7,559 bases of DNA from Candidatus Bipolaricaulota bacterium (lineage in GTDB: Bacteria > Bipolaricaulota > Bipolaricaulia > RBG-16-55-9 > DRXL01). The DNA lies in assembly GCA_025057405.1 (NCBI GenBank), contig JANWXV010000007.1, positions 1 to 7,559 of the forward strand, given 5' to 3'. Both the position numbers and the translations under genes were made by a program. Positions 1 through 5,171 of this stretch are shown in pieces. The first letter of the stretch is position 1, and each line of letters opens with the position of its first letter. The notes beneath the pieces are model-generated. The model saw only the letters and a program-made list of their open reading frames with translations, ran no database searches and was not told the DNA's origin.

Positions 1-1
1 G

Positions 2-442
2 ATCTTCCGGCAGATCGTGCTAACGCGCTTTGAGCAGAGGCTGCACGAAGCCCGGCGCGCCCAAGGCGAACTAACAGCTGCGCAGATCAACCCGTTGTGG
101 CTGGAGACCAATCGCGCGATGTTCGGCGACTCCGTCAAGCTGACGGACGATTACGGTTGGTGGTGGCTTTATATCGGGCATTTCATTCACGTGCCCTTCT
201 ATTGTTACGCGTATGCGTTTGGCGAGCTGTTGGTCTTGGCGCTCTATCAGAAGTATCTGAGCGAGGGCGAAGCGTTTGTGCCCAAGTATTTAGAGGTCTT
301 ATCGGCGGGCGGCTCGGAAAGCCCGCCGAAGCTGCTCGCCCCGCTGGGAGTGAACATCAACGATCCGAACTTTTGGCAGGCGGGGCTGGAGTTTCTGCGG
401 GTTCTGGTGCGCGAGGCGGAACGGTTGGCTTCTAGTTGCTAA
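2..442 (+). CDS. pepF: Oligoendopeptidase F, M3 family (C-terminal part)
   Basis: This is the last ~146 residues of an M3B-family zinc metallopeptidase. The frame is open from base 2, so the gene begins upstream of the window. PepF-type enzymes are cytoplasmic and cleave oligopeptides. The visible part has the family's C-terminal core: an IFRQ...FE..LHEA helix, then a tryptophan-rich stretch and GHFIHVPFYCYAYAFGELL, which matches the PepF pattern H..(H/V)PFY.YAYA.G that lines the substrate cleft. After it comes the usual ending with repeated aromatic and Leu residues (Y-KYLEVLSAGGS, NDPNFWQAGLEFL). The catalytic HEXXH motif lies outside the window, so activity cannot be judged. The GTG at 17 is internal, not a start. 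hicB begins 27 bases after the TAA stop with no clear terminator between, so read-through into hicBA is possible. Confidence 0.9.
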   Translation: MFRQIVLTRFEQRLHEARRAQGELTAAQINPLWLETNRAMFGDSVKLTDDYGWWWLYIGHFIHVPFYCYAYAFGELLVLALYQKYLSEGEAFVPKYLEVLSAGGSESPPKLLAPLGVNINDPNFWQAGLEFLRVLVREAERLASSC

Positions 443-469
443 GGTCGCTTGCTGAGAGAGGTGGGTCAT

Positions 470-679
470 ATGAGAGTTTTCCCAGCAGTGGTGGAAAGGT
501 GCCCTGATACTGGGTTGTACGTGGGCTATGTGCCCGGCTTCCCGGGAGCGCACACGCAAGCGGAGACGCTAGATGAGCTGCAAAAAAATCTCCGCGAGGT
601 TATCGAAATGCTACTGGAAGACGGAGAGCCAAAGCTTGAAGCCGAGTTTGTTGGGACACAGATAGTAGTAGTGCCCTGA
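470..679 (+). CDS. hicB: HicB-family antitoxin (short form)
   Basis: This small protein (69 residues from the ATG at 470) matches the minimal HicB fold: VFPAVVE..PDTGLYVGYVPGFPGAHTQAETLDEL at residues 3-38, then an amphipathic helix and a closing strand FVGTQIVVVP. HicB antitoxins fold like a degraded RNase H and block the HicA toxin. The classic PGC of the family reads PGA here. The ATG at 470 is preferred because a purine-rich site (GAGAGAGGTGGG) lies just upstream; an in-frame TTG at 449 would place that site inside the gene. No ribbon-helix-helix or helix-turn-helix extension follows the core, so this copy has no obvious DNA-binding domain for autoregulation. hicA follows after 2 bases. 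Family assignment is firm; neutralisation of the adjacent HicA is inferred from pairing. Confidence 0.85.
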   Translation: MRVFPAVVERCPDTGLYVGYVPGFPGAHTQAETLDELQKNLREVIEMLLEDGEPKLEAEFVGTQIVVVP

Positions 680-681
680 CG

Positions 682-906
682 ATGGGAAAATACCCTGTTC
701 TCAAACCGCACGAAGTAGCAGCAATCTTGGGAAAACTCGGCTTTGTTGAAGTGCGTCAACGAGGCTCTCATAAACAGTATCGGCATCCAGATAGTCGTAG
801 CACCACCATTCCTTTTCACAGAGGGCGTGACATCTCGCCGATCTTGCTTCGGCAGATAGCGAAGGATATTGGGCTTCCCTTGGAAGAGTTATTAAAGCAC
901 AGGTGA
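682..906 (+). CDS. hicA: HicA-family toxin (mRNA interferase)
   Basis: This 74-residue protein has the full HicA layout: an N-terminal helix (LKPHEVAAILGKLGF), then VRQRGSHKQYRHPD with the conserved Gly-Ser-His (G28-S29-H30), a strand TTIPFHRG, and the C-terminal helix DISPILLRQIAKDIGLPLEEL. HicA toxins have a dsRNA-binding-like fold and cut mRNA using the conserved histidine, here H30, so the toxin looks intact. It starts 2 bases after the hicB TGA, and no ribosome binding site is visible. Translation is therefore probably coupled to hicB, which would keep toxin output tied to antitoxin. The order is antitoxin then toxin. Its 3' end faces the response-regulator gene, with 20 bases between the stops. 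Confidence 0.87.
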   Translation: MGKYPVLKPHEVAAILGKLGFVEVRQRGSHKQYRHPDSRSTTIPFHRGRDISPILLRQIAKDIGLPLEELLKHR

Positions 907-926
907 TCGACAACGCCCTTAAATAT

Positions 927-1595
927 CTAAACTATCCCTAGTTTATACCCAAACCCGCGCACCGTAAGGATGATCTTCGGGTCTTCGGCGTCTTTCTCAA
1001 GCTTGTTGCGCAGCAGATAGATATATTTTTTTACGTCCTCCGAAGACGCATAGGGGTTGTCTTGCCAGATCGCGTCAATGATCTCGCGGTGCGAGAAGAC
1101 CTTCCCCGGACGCGAAGCTAAGAGCTTTAACAGATCGTACTCTTTCGGAGAGAGTTCAATCGTCTGCCCGTAGAGACGGACTTCTTTGCGCTCGTCGTCA
1201 ATCTGCAGCGCCCCCACTTGCATATAGGGCGACTGGCTCACGCGACGCATCACCGCTTCGAGGCGCGCTTCGACTTCGCGCAGATCGAAGGGCTTCGTAA
1301 TGTAATCGTCTGCCCCCGTCGAGAAGCCTCGGACTTTGTCGTCGGTTGAGTCCTTGGCCGTCACCATGATGACGGGAAGTTTGACGCCGCTCTCACGGAG
1401 TCTCTGCAAGACCGTCCAGCCGTCGAGCTTGGGCATCATCACATCGAGCAAGAGCACGTCGGGCTTCTCTTGCGTGCACTTCTCCAAAGCCTCTTGCCCG
1501 TTGAGCGCACCGATCACTTGGTGCCCTTTAGACTCTAAGTATTTTTTTAACAGATGGAGCGAATTGGCATCGTCTTCAGCGATGAGAATGCGCAT
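927..1595 (-). CDS. OmpR/PhoB-family response regulator
   Basis: A 222-residue two-domain transcription factor. The receiver domain (~1-118) has the acidic pair D8/D9, phospho-acceptor D51 in LLLDVMMPKLDGW, T79 of VTA and K101 of TKPF, so it is fully equipped for phosphorylation. The winged-helix effector (~126-222) shows ELSPKEYDLLKLLASRPGKVFSHREII, then the recognition-helix region SSEDVKKYIYLLRNKLE and the closing wing TVRGFGYKL, typical of OmpR/PhoB regulators. Upstream in-frame codons exist, but the ATG at 1593-1595 is chosen because GGAGGAGGT (1601-1609) sits 5 bases before it, and family proteins begin M-R-I-L-I. The start lies inside the 3' end of the histidine kinase gene (20-base overlap), so the two are co-expressed and this is the partner of that kinase. 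Its target genes are not visible; autoregulation is plausible (see the repeat upstream of the kinase). Confidence 0.92.
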   Translation of the reverse strand: MRILIAEDDANSLHLLKKYLESKGHQVIGALNGQEALEKCTQEKPDVLLLDVMMPKLDGWTVLQRLRESGVKLPVIMVTAKDSTDDKVRGFSTGADDYITKPFDLREVEARLEAVMRRVSQSPYMQVGALQIDDERKEVRLYGQTIELSPKEYDLLKLLASRPGKVFSHREIIDAIWQDNPYASSEDVKKYIYLLRNKLEKDAEDPKIILTVRGFGYKLGIV

Positions 1596-3102
1596 GGCGA
1601 ACCTCCTCCAGAGCATCAAGCTGGTGCTGCAGAGGGAGCGCGACGAAGAAGCGACTGCCCTGCCCCAGCTCGCTCTCCACCCAGACGCGCCCCCCGTGCA
1701 TCTCGACGTACTTCTTTACAATCGCTAACCCCAGACCTACCCCCTGAGACTCCCGCGTGCTCGATCCGTCGAGCTGCGTGAACGGCTCGAAGATGCGCTC
1801 GCGCTCGTGAGTGGGAATCCCCAGCCCGGTGTCAGACACCGTCAGAAGATACTCGTTCTCGTGAGTCTCCCCCGAAACGGCGACCTTCCCGCGCTCGGTG
1901 TACTTGATCGCGTTGCTCAAGAGATTGAGCAAGATCTGTTTGAGCTTGGTGCTGTCGGCGTAGAGCAGCGCGGGTTCGACGTGCGATTCGATCACCAAGC
2001 CCTTCTTGCGAGCGAGCGCGCTCACGGATTTGATCGCTTCTTCGGCGATGACCGAGAGATCGGTCACTTCAAAGTACGGGCGGTCTTCGCCGGCTTCGAT
2101 CTTGGAGAATTTTAAGATATTTTCTATCAGTTCGAGCAAGTGATCTCCCGAATGGAGAATGTTTTGTAAATCTTCGCGCTGGGCAGGGGTGAGCGGGCCA
2201 TCTACGCCTTCCAGCAAGAGCTGTGAATATCCCCGAATGGCGTGCAGAGGGGTCTTCAGCTCGTGGCTCATCACGGCGAGGAAATCAGACTTGGCGCGAT
2301 TGGCCTTGCTTAACGCGAGATTCATCTCTTCGAGTTCTTGGTTGCGCTCGGCGATGACGTCGGCCATCTGGTTGAACTCCTGAGCGAGAGTCTCCAACTC
2401 GTCGCCGCTGCGCACGACAGCACGAGCGCTCTTGTCGCGTTTGAAGCGCTTGAGCGCCTCTGCCAAGCTCTCCACCGGCCCTAGAATCATCTTATAGAAC
2501 AAAAACGCGATCACGATCCCTAAGAGCACATAGCCCAAGACGATCAGAGCGATATTAGCCATCTCGCGGCGGATCTGCGCTTGCACGGCGGCCATGTTAA
2601 GGCCAAACTGCAGGAGCGAGAACGTCTTGATACGGGCTCCTGATAATACGTCGCTGATCACTACCGGGCGAGTATAGGAGAGCTTCAAGATGGGGAGATT
2701 TCCGAGACGGTGCTTCTCGTAAGAGATCCCTGCGGGAGGAGACTCTTTAAAGAAGAAGAGCGATTGCAGCTCGCTGTTATCGGAGATCTCGTCGCTATGG
2801 ACGAGACAGATGGGAGTGCCTCCAACGGTCACGTGAAGGACGAGCAGCTCCGGTTGATCCAGCAGAAGAATACGGCAATACTCAGCGCGCTCTTGAGGCG
2901 TTGCTAAGCGAAGACCAAGATCCGATTCGAACACCCCTAGCCAGCCCTTAGCTGCTGTCTCCCAGCGAAGGACCAACTGCTCCTCCAAGGCCTCCGAGAA
3001 TCGCATGAGCGAGAGCGCCCCCAACGGGATCGCTACGAGGAGCGTAAACCCCACGAGCGTGAAGACAAACTTATACCGCAAGCTCAGGCGTAACAATCGC
3101 AT
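1576..3102 (-). CDS. Membrane sensor histidine kinase
   Basis: A 508-residue inner-membrane kinase that should phosphorylate the response regulator encoded immediately downstream. Domain order: TM1 ~11-33; an extracytoplasmic sensor region ~34-182 that I cannot assign to a named family (possibly Cache-like); TM2 ~183-206; a HAMP segment ~207-258 (P209, DELETLAQEFNQMA); a coiled-coil linker; HisKA with phospho-acceptor H280 in SHELKTPLHAI; and the HATPase domain with N-box N393/N397 (LLNLLSNAIKY), G1 DTGLGIP (424-430), F-box FEPF (438-441) and G2 GVGLGLAIV (454-462). All catalytic elements are present. The ATG at 3102 has no good ribosome binding site. Instead a promoter-like TTGACG-N17-TAGACT ends 8 bases before it, suggesting a nearly leaderless message. 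The 3' end overlaps the regulator's start. The sensed signal is unknown. Confidence 0.92.
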   Translation of the reverse strand: MRLLRLSLRYKFVFTLVGFTLLVAIPLGALSLMRFSEALEEQLVLRWETAAKGWLGVFESDLGLRLATPQERAEYCRILLLDQPELLVLHVTVGGTPICLVHSDEISDNSELQSLFFFKESPPAGISYEKHRLGNLPILKLSYTRPVVISDVLSGARIKTFSLLQFGLNMAAVQAQIRREMANIALIVLGYVLLGIVIAFLFYKMILGPVESLAEALKRFKRDKSARAVVRSGDELETLAQEFNQMADVIAERNQELEEMNLALSKANRAKSDFLAVMSHELKTPLHAIRGYSQLLLEGVDGPLTPAQREDLQNILHSGDHLLELIENILKFSKIEAGEDRPYFEVTDLSVIAEEAIKSVSALARKKGLVIESHVEPALLYADSTKLKQILLNLLSNAIKYTERGKVAVSGETHENEYLLTVSDTGLGIPTHERERIFEPFTQLDGSSTRESQGVGLGLAIVKKYVEMHGGRVWVESELGQGSRFFVALPLQHQLDALEEVRHAHSHR

Positions 3103-3110
3103 CGGCTCTC

Positions 3111-3139
3111 AGTCTAGCGCGCGCTGCGCACTTCGTCAA
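3111..3139 (-). promoter_or_regulatory. Promoter of the kinase/regulator operon, leaderless type
   Basis: On the minus strand the -35 TTGACG (3139-3134) and the -10 TAGACT (3116-3111) are separated by exactly 17 bases. Only 8 bases lie between the -10 hexamer and the kinase ATG, so the expected transcription start is within 1-2 bases of the start codon. The -35 matches consensus 5/6 and the -10 matches 4/6. The same arrangement is found before the secreted-protein gene and nadK, which strengthens this weaker -10. Confidence 0.6.
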
Positions 3140-3153
3140 TAGCGACGGTCACG

Positions 3154-3171
3154 GAATTTCCACCGGATTTC
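3154..3171 (-). promoter_or_regulatory. Candidate response-regulator box (11-bp direct repeat)
   Basis: On the minus strand GAAATCC (3171-3165) and GAAATTC (3160-3154) form a 7-base direct repeat with a 4-base spacer. It lies 14 bases upstream of the -35 of the kinase operon promoter. OmpR/PhoB-family regulators typically bind as head-to-tail dimers to repeats with an 11-bp period, so this is a candidate autoregulatory site. Only two repeats, with one mismatch, are visible, so it could be chance. Confidence 0.3.
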
Positions 3172-3202
3172 TATGTCTTTGGCACAGAGAATGGGGTAGA
3201 AT

Positions 3203-3339
3203 CGGAGCGCAAAGCCCACTCTCTTCTGTACCAAAGGGGCTTGGGAGACCGAGTGCCTAAGCTACGAACCTAGCAGGAAGCGCACGGGTTTTGCCTCTCT
3301 GGGGGTTTGCCCGACCTCCTCCCCAAGGAGAGGATTTTT
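3203..3339 (+). ncRNA. Candidate structured small RNA or leader, ending in a terminator
   Basis: This non-coding stretch in the divergent intergenic region can form consecutive hairpins on the plus strand: AAGCCC (3212-3217) with GGGCTT (3237-3242); GTGC (3253-3256) with GCAC (3282-3285), enclosing GCTA (3261-3264) with TAGC (3271-3274); then a terminator hairpin with a T-run. A TAGAAT hexamer (3197-3202) could serve as a -10, but no acceptable -35 is at 16-18 bases, so the 5' end is uncertain. I do not recognise a known RNA family. It could be a small RNA, or an attenuator if a longer transcript leads into the secreted-protein gene. Confidence 0.25.
3293..3339 (+). terminator. Rho-independent-type terminator hairpin with T5
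   Basis: On the plus strand GGAGAGG (3327-3333) pairs with CCTCCTCC (3315-3322, one bulged C) across a CCAA loop. It is followed by A and five Ts (3335-3339). A competing longer stem pairs CCTCTC (from 3294) plus GGGG with CCCC plus GAGAGG and ends at the same place. No gene on this strand lies immediately upstream, so it must end a small or antisense transcript, or act as an attenuator. Confidence 0.45.
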
Positions 3340-3369
3340 CCCGACGCTTCTGGAGTACACGGAGCCAAG

Positions 3370-3391
3370 CCCCTCCTTCCCCTCCCTCCCC
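3370..3391 (-). other. G-quadruplex-type motif
   Basis: On the minus strand there are four G-runs (GGGG, GGG, GGGG, GGGG) with loops of 1, 1 and 5 bases, which fits the G3+N1-7 rule for intramolecular quadruplex formation. It lies ~29 bases upstream of the -35 of the secreted-protein gene, between the two divergent promoters. Folding and function are inferred only. Confidence 0.45.
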
Positions 3392-3419
3392 AACGCGCTC
3401 ACCGGCAGCGACGCAGGGA

Positions 3420-3448
3420 TTGACGCGCCCATGACCAAGGCGTATCAT
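3420..3448 (+). promoter_or_regulatory. Promoter of the secreted-protein gene, leaderless type
   Basis: TTGACG (3420-3425) and TATCAT (3443-3448) are separated by exactly 17 bases, each matching the sigma-70 consensus 5/6. The -10 ends 9 bases before the ATG at 3458, so the message would begin only 1-3 bases before the start codon. This decides the gene start: the earlier in-frame ATG at 3431 would lie between the -35 and -10 and could not be in the transcript. Confidence 0.7.
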
Positions 3449-3457
3449 AGAGAGCAG

Positions 3458-4336
3458 ATGGCTCGACCTCAGCGATGGCTTTGCAGCGTTCTGATCCTTG
3501 GTGCCGTGCTCAGCCTCTCGTTTGCGTCGGCAGCTCAAGGCTGCGCGATCAGCGAGAGCGCCGCGGGGCGGTGCATCGCGGGCTTGGTTTTGCAATGGCG
3601 AATCGGAGCCGAAGAGCGCGCGCCTGCGCTCACGGTAGCACGAGTAGAGCCGCCGCGCCTGGCCACGCCCGATCTGTCGGAGCTGCATCTGGGGCAGCTC
3701 CTGCGGACGGACCACACCGGCGAAGAAGCCGACCCCCCAACGCTGCTGTGGGAGTTCGGCACCGTCGGGGAACTCGAAGCGCGCCTGCAAGACCTCGACG
3801 CGTTGATACGCGCTCTCCTTGAGGAATTTTTCAAAGAGCAAGGGAGCCGCGCCCTGCGCGAGCTGACGCTGATCTTCAACCTCGACGGCCCCGCGCTCTT
3901 GCCCTTGCCCACGCAATTGGAAGGCCGCAGCTCTCTGCGACTCGACGAGCGCTGGAGGCTTCTGCTCCAGAACGCTACGGTCACCCTGCGCACGGAGCTA
4001 GGCCCCAGCCAACTCTTGGGCCAGATCGAACTCGACCCCCAGACCCTGCAAGTGAGCAGAGAGAAGATCGCGCTCGAAATCTCGCTAGGGGCGACGGCCC
4101 TCTCCGGGGTGACGACCTTCGAGCGCGGCTTGGGCTTGACCCATCAGATCTATACGATTCGTGCCCAAGTAGGAGGCGTGCAGCTGACGGGCCAAGCGAC
4201 CTTCAGCCCGGCTTTTCAAGAGTTTAAGATCGGCGTGAGCATCTCGGGACTGGCGCTCACCGGCAGCTCGCTGATCACCCCGACCGGGATCACCACCCAG
4301 AGCCTCTTTATCGAGATCCCCATCCGTGGGCGCTAA
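3458..4336 (+). CDS. Secreted protein of unknown family with repeated beta-rich C-terminus
   Basis: I do not recognise this 292-residue protein. A Sec-type signal peptide is clear: a basic N-terminus (ARPQR), a hydrophobic core ~8-22, and a cleavage site after ASA (A25). The mature N-terminus has two cysteines (C29, C39). A helical, acidic middle part (~100-140, GELEARLQDLDALIRALLEEF) is followed by a beta-rich C-terminal half. There, an L-(L/S/T)-G motif recurs at L186, L215, L243 and L267, i.e. every 24-29 residues, each followed by alternating hydrophobic residues. This suggests strand-turn repeats of a barrel- or sandwich-like fold. AQGC is a poor lipobox, so lipidation is unlikely. The start at 3458 is preferred over 3431 because of the promoter position. 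Its TAA overlaps the nadK stop. Codon usage looks like its neighbours, so it is very likely a real gene. Confidence 0.7.
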   Translation: MARPQRWLCSVLILGAVLSLSFASAAQGCAISESAAGRCIAGLVLQWRIGAEERAPALTVARVEPPRLATPDLSELHLGQLLRTDHTGEEADPPTLLWEFGTVGELEARLQDLDALIRALLEEFFKEQGSRALRELTLIFNLDGPALLPLPTQLEGRSSLRLDERWRLLLQNATVTLRTELGPSQLLGQIELDPQTLQVSREKIALEISLGATALSGVTTFERGLGLTHQIYTIRAQVGGVQLTGQATFSPAFQEFKIGVSISGLALTGSSLITPTGITTQSLFIEIPIRGR

Positions 4337-5124
4337 CGGCCCCAGTTTAAGTGCCGCAACGGCTCCAGAAAATCCGCGTTCAACACGATAAGCCGCGTGT
4401 ATTCAGAAGCCCTTCGGATGATCAACTCGTCGTTGGGAGCTAGCTCTCCGACGTGATCGCCGTCGGCCAAGACCTGCGCAGGGCGACGTGCGACCGCCCG
4501 TAAAGTATGATGAGCCGAGAAGATCAGCGGGCGCACCCCCAAACGATGAGCGCACAGAGGCGTGATGAGCAGCGCTTCCAGAGTGGGTTCTAGAACGGGG
4601 CCGCCCGCCGAGAGCGAATAGGCCGTCGAGCCGGTCGGCGTGGCGACTAAGACCCCGTCTCCCGAGTAGCGTGCGACGGGCTTTTCGTCCAGAAAGAGTT
4701 CGATCTCGGTATGAACCGTAGCTTGGGCGTGTACCAGAGCGATCTCGTTGAGGGCGCTGGCCACTCCAACGGCCTCCACGCGCATGCGTCTCTCCATGCG
4801 CGGCTCTTCAGAGAGCAAGTGCGCGAGAGCGCGCTCTAAGTGAGCTTCTACTACCGATGTTAAAAAGCCCAACCCGCCCAGATTGACCCCCAAGACGGGA
4901 CAATCGCTCTCCAGAGCGCGGCGCGCCCCCTTGAGCAGCGTCCCATCGCCTCCGAGGGTGAGCACGAGATCGAAGTCTCTCTCCAAGAGCGGACTGTGAT
5001 CGAGGCCAGCCCGCGTGACGATCGCGATCTTATGCGCTTCCCCCCAAGCGCGCAGACGCGCCATCACCGACTCGCTTTGAGGCTTGCTCATATTGGCAAT
5101 CGCCAAAATTTTCCGGAGCTTCAC
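4333..5124 (-). CDS. nadK: NAD kinase
   Basis: A 263-residue cytoplasmic enzyme that phosphorylates NAD to NADP using ATP or polyphosphate. The family signatures are all visible: the start KILAIANMSKP, then LTLGGDGTLL with GGDGT at 58-62, GVNLGGLGFLTS (79-90), the ALNEIAL NE pair (N126-E127), SGDGVLVATPTGSTAYSLSAGGPVL (154-178, the NAD-binding core), ITPLCAHRLGVRPLI (187-201) and LADGD (219-223). Length is normal for bacteria. The start is GTG: an in-frame stop lies three codons further upstream, and the first residues align with the family's KI(L/A)I strand. No ribosome binding site is present; a consensus promoter ends 6 bases before the GTG, so the mRNA is probably leaderless. It lies just downstream of the ABC permease on the same strand but has its own promoter. 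Its stop overlaps that of the convergent secreted-protein gene by 4 bases. Confidence 0.95.
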   Translation of the reverse strand: MKLRKILAIANMSKPQSESVMARLRAWGEAHKIAIVTRAGLDHSPLLERDFDLVLTLGGDGTLLKGARRALESDCPVLGVNLGGLGFLTSVVEAHLERALAHLLSEEPRMERRMRVEAVGVASALNEIALVHAQATVHTEIELFLDEKPVARYSGDGVLVATPTGSTAYSLSAGGPVLEPTLEALLITPLCAHRLGVRPLIFSAHHTLRAVARRPAQVLADGDHVGELAPNDELIIRRASEYTRLIVLNADFLEPLRHLNWGR

Positions 5125-5130
5125 AACTTC

Positions 5131-5159
5131 ATTCTAAGAGGGCCGAAGAGCGCTGTCAA
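5131..5159 (-). promoter_or_regulatory. nadK promoter, leaderless type
   Basis: Minus strand: a perfect TTGACA -35 (5159-5154), 17-base spacer, and TAGAAT -10 (5136-5131, 5/6). Six bases separate the -10 hexamer from the GTG start at 5124, so transcription should begin on the G of the start codon. This is the best promoter in the window. The -35 coincides with the loop side of an inverted repeat (5145-5171). Confidence 0.75.
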
Positions 5160-5171
5160 CAGCACCTCTTC
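5145..5171. repeat. Imperfect inverted repeat over the nadK -35 element
   Basis: GAAGAG (5145-5150) pairs with CTCTTC (5166-5171) and GCTG (5152-5155) with CAGC (5160-5163), around a TCAA loop and with a small asymmetric bulge. It begins in the permease stop codon and encloses the nadK -35. There is no T-run after it on the minus strand, so it is a poor intrinsic terminator. It could be a 3'-end hairpin of the ABC mRNA or an operator for nadK. Confidence 0.35.

Noticed and set aside
928..945. 7-bp AT-rich inverted repeat TAAACTA/TAGTTTA between hicA and the response regulator as a bidirectional terminator
   Set aside because: The stem is weak and no T-run follows on either strand; it also overlaps the regulator's stop codon.
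3180..3195. TGGCAC-type sigma-54 promoter
   Set aside because: The -24-like half is present, but the -12 half reads ATGG rather than TTGC.
3231..3255. Glycine-riboswitch-like string CCAAAGGGGC...GGGAGACCG
   Set aside because: The core elements are in the wrong order and the flanking conserved stems are missing; no glycine gene is nearby.
3431..3457. Upstream ATG at 3431 as start of the secreted protein
   Set aside because: It lies between the -35 and -10 of the best promoter; the signal peptide reads normally from 3458.
3536..3547. Lipobox at AQGC in the secreted protein
   Set aside because: Gln at the -2 position and lack of a Leu at -3 do not fit; ASA cleavage by signal peptidase I fits better.
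3257..3916. Long minus-strand open frame of 219 codons opposite the secreted-protein gene
   Set aside because: It is low-complexity, Arg/Gly/Gln-rich, runs antisense to a gene with signal peptide and promoter, and spans a terminator and G-run region.
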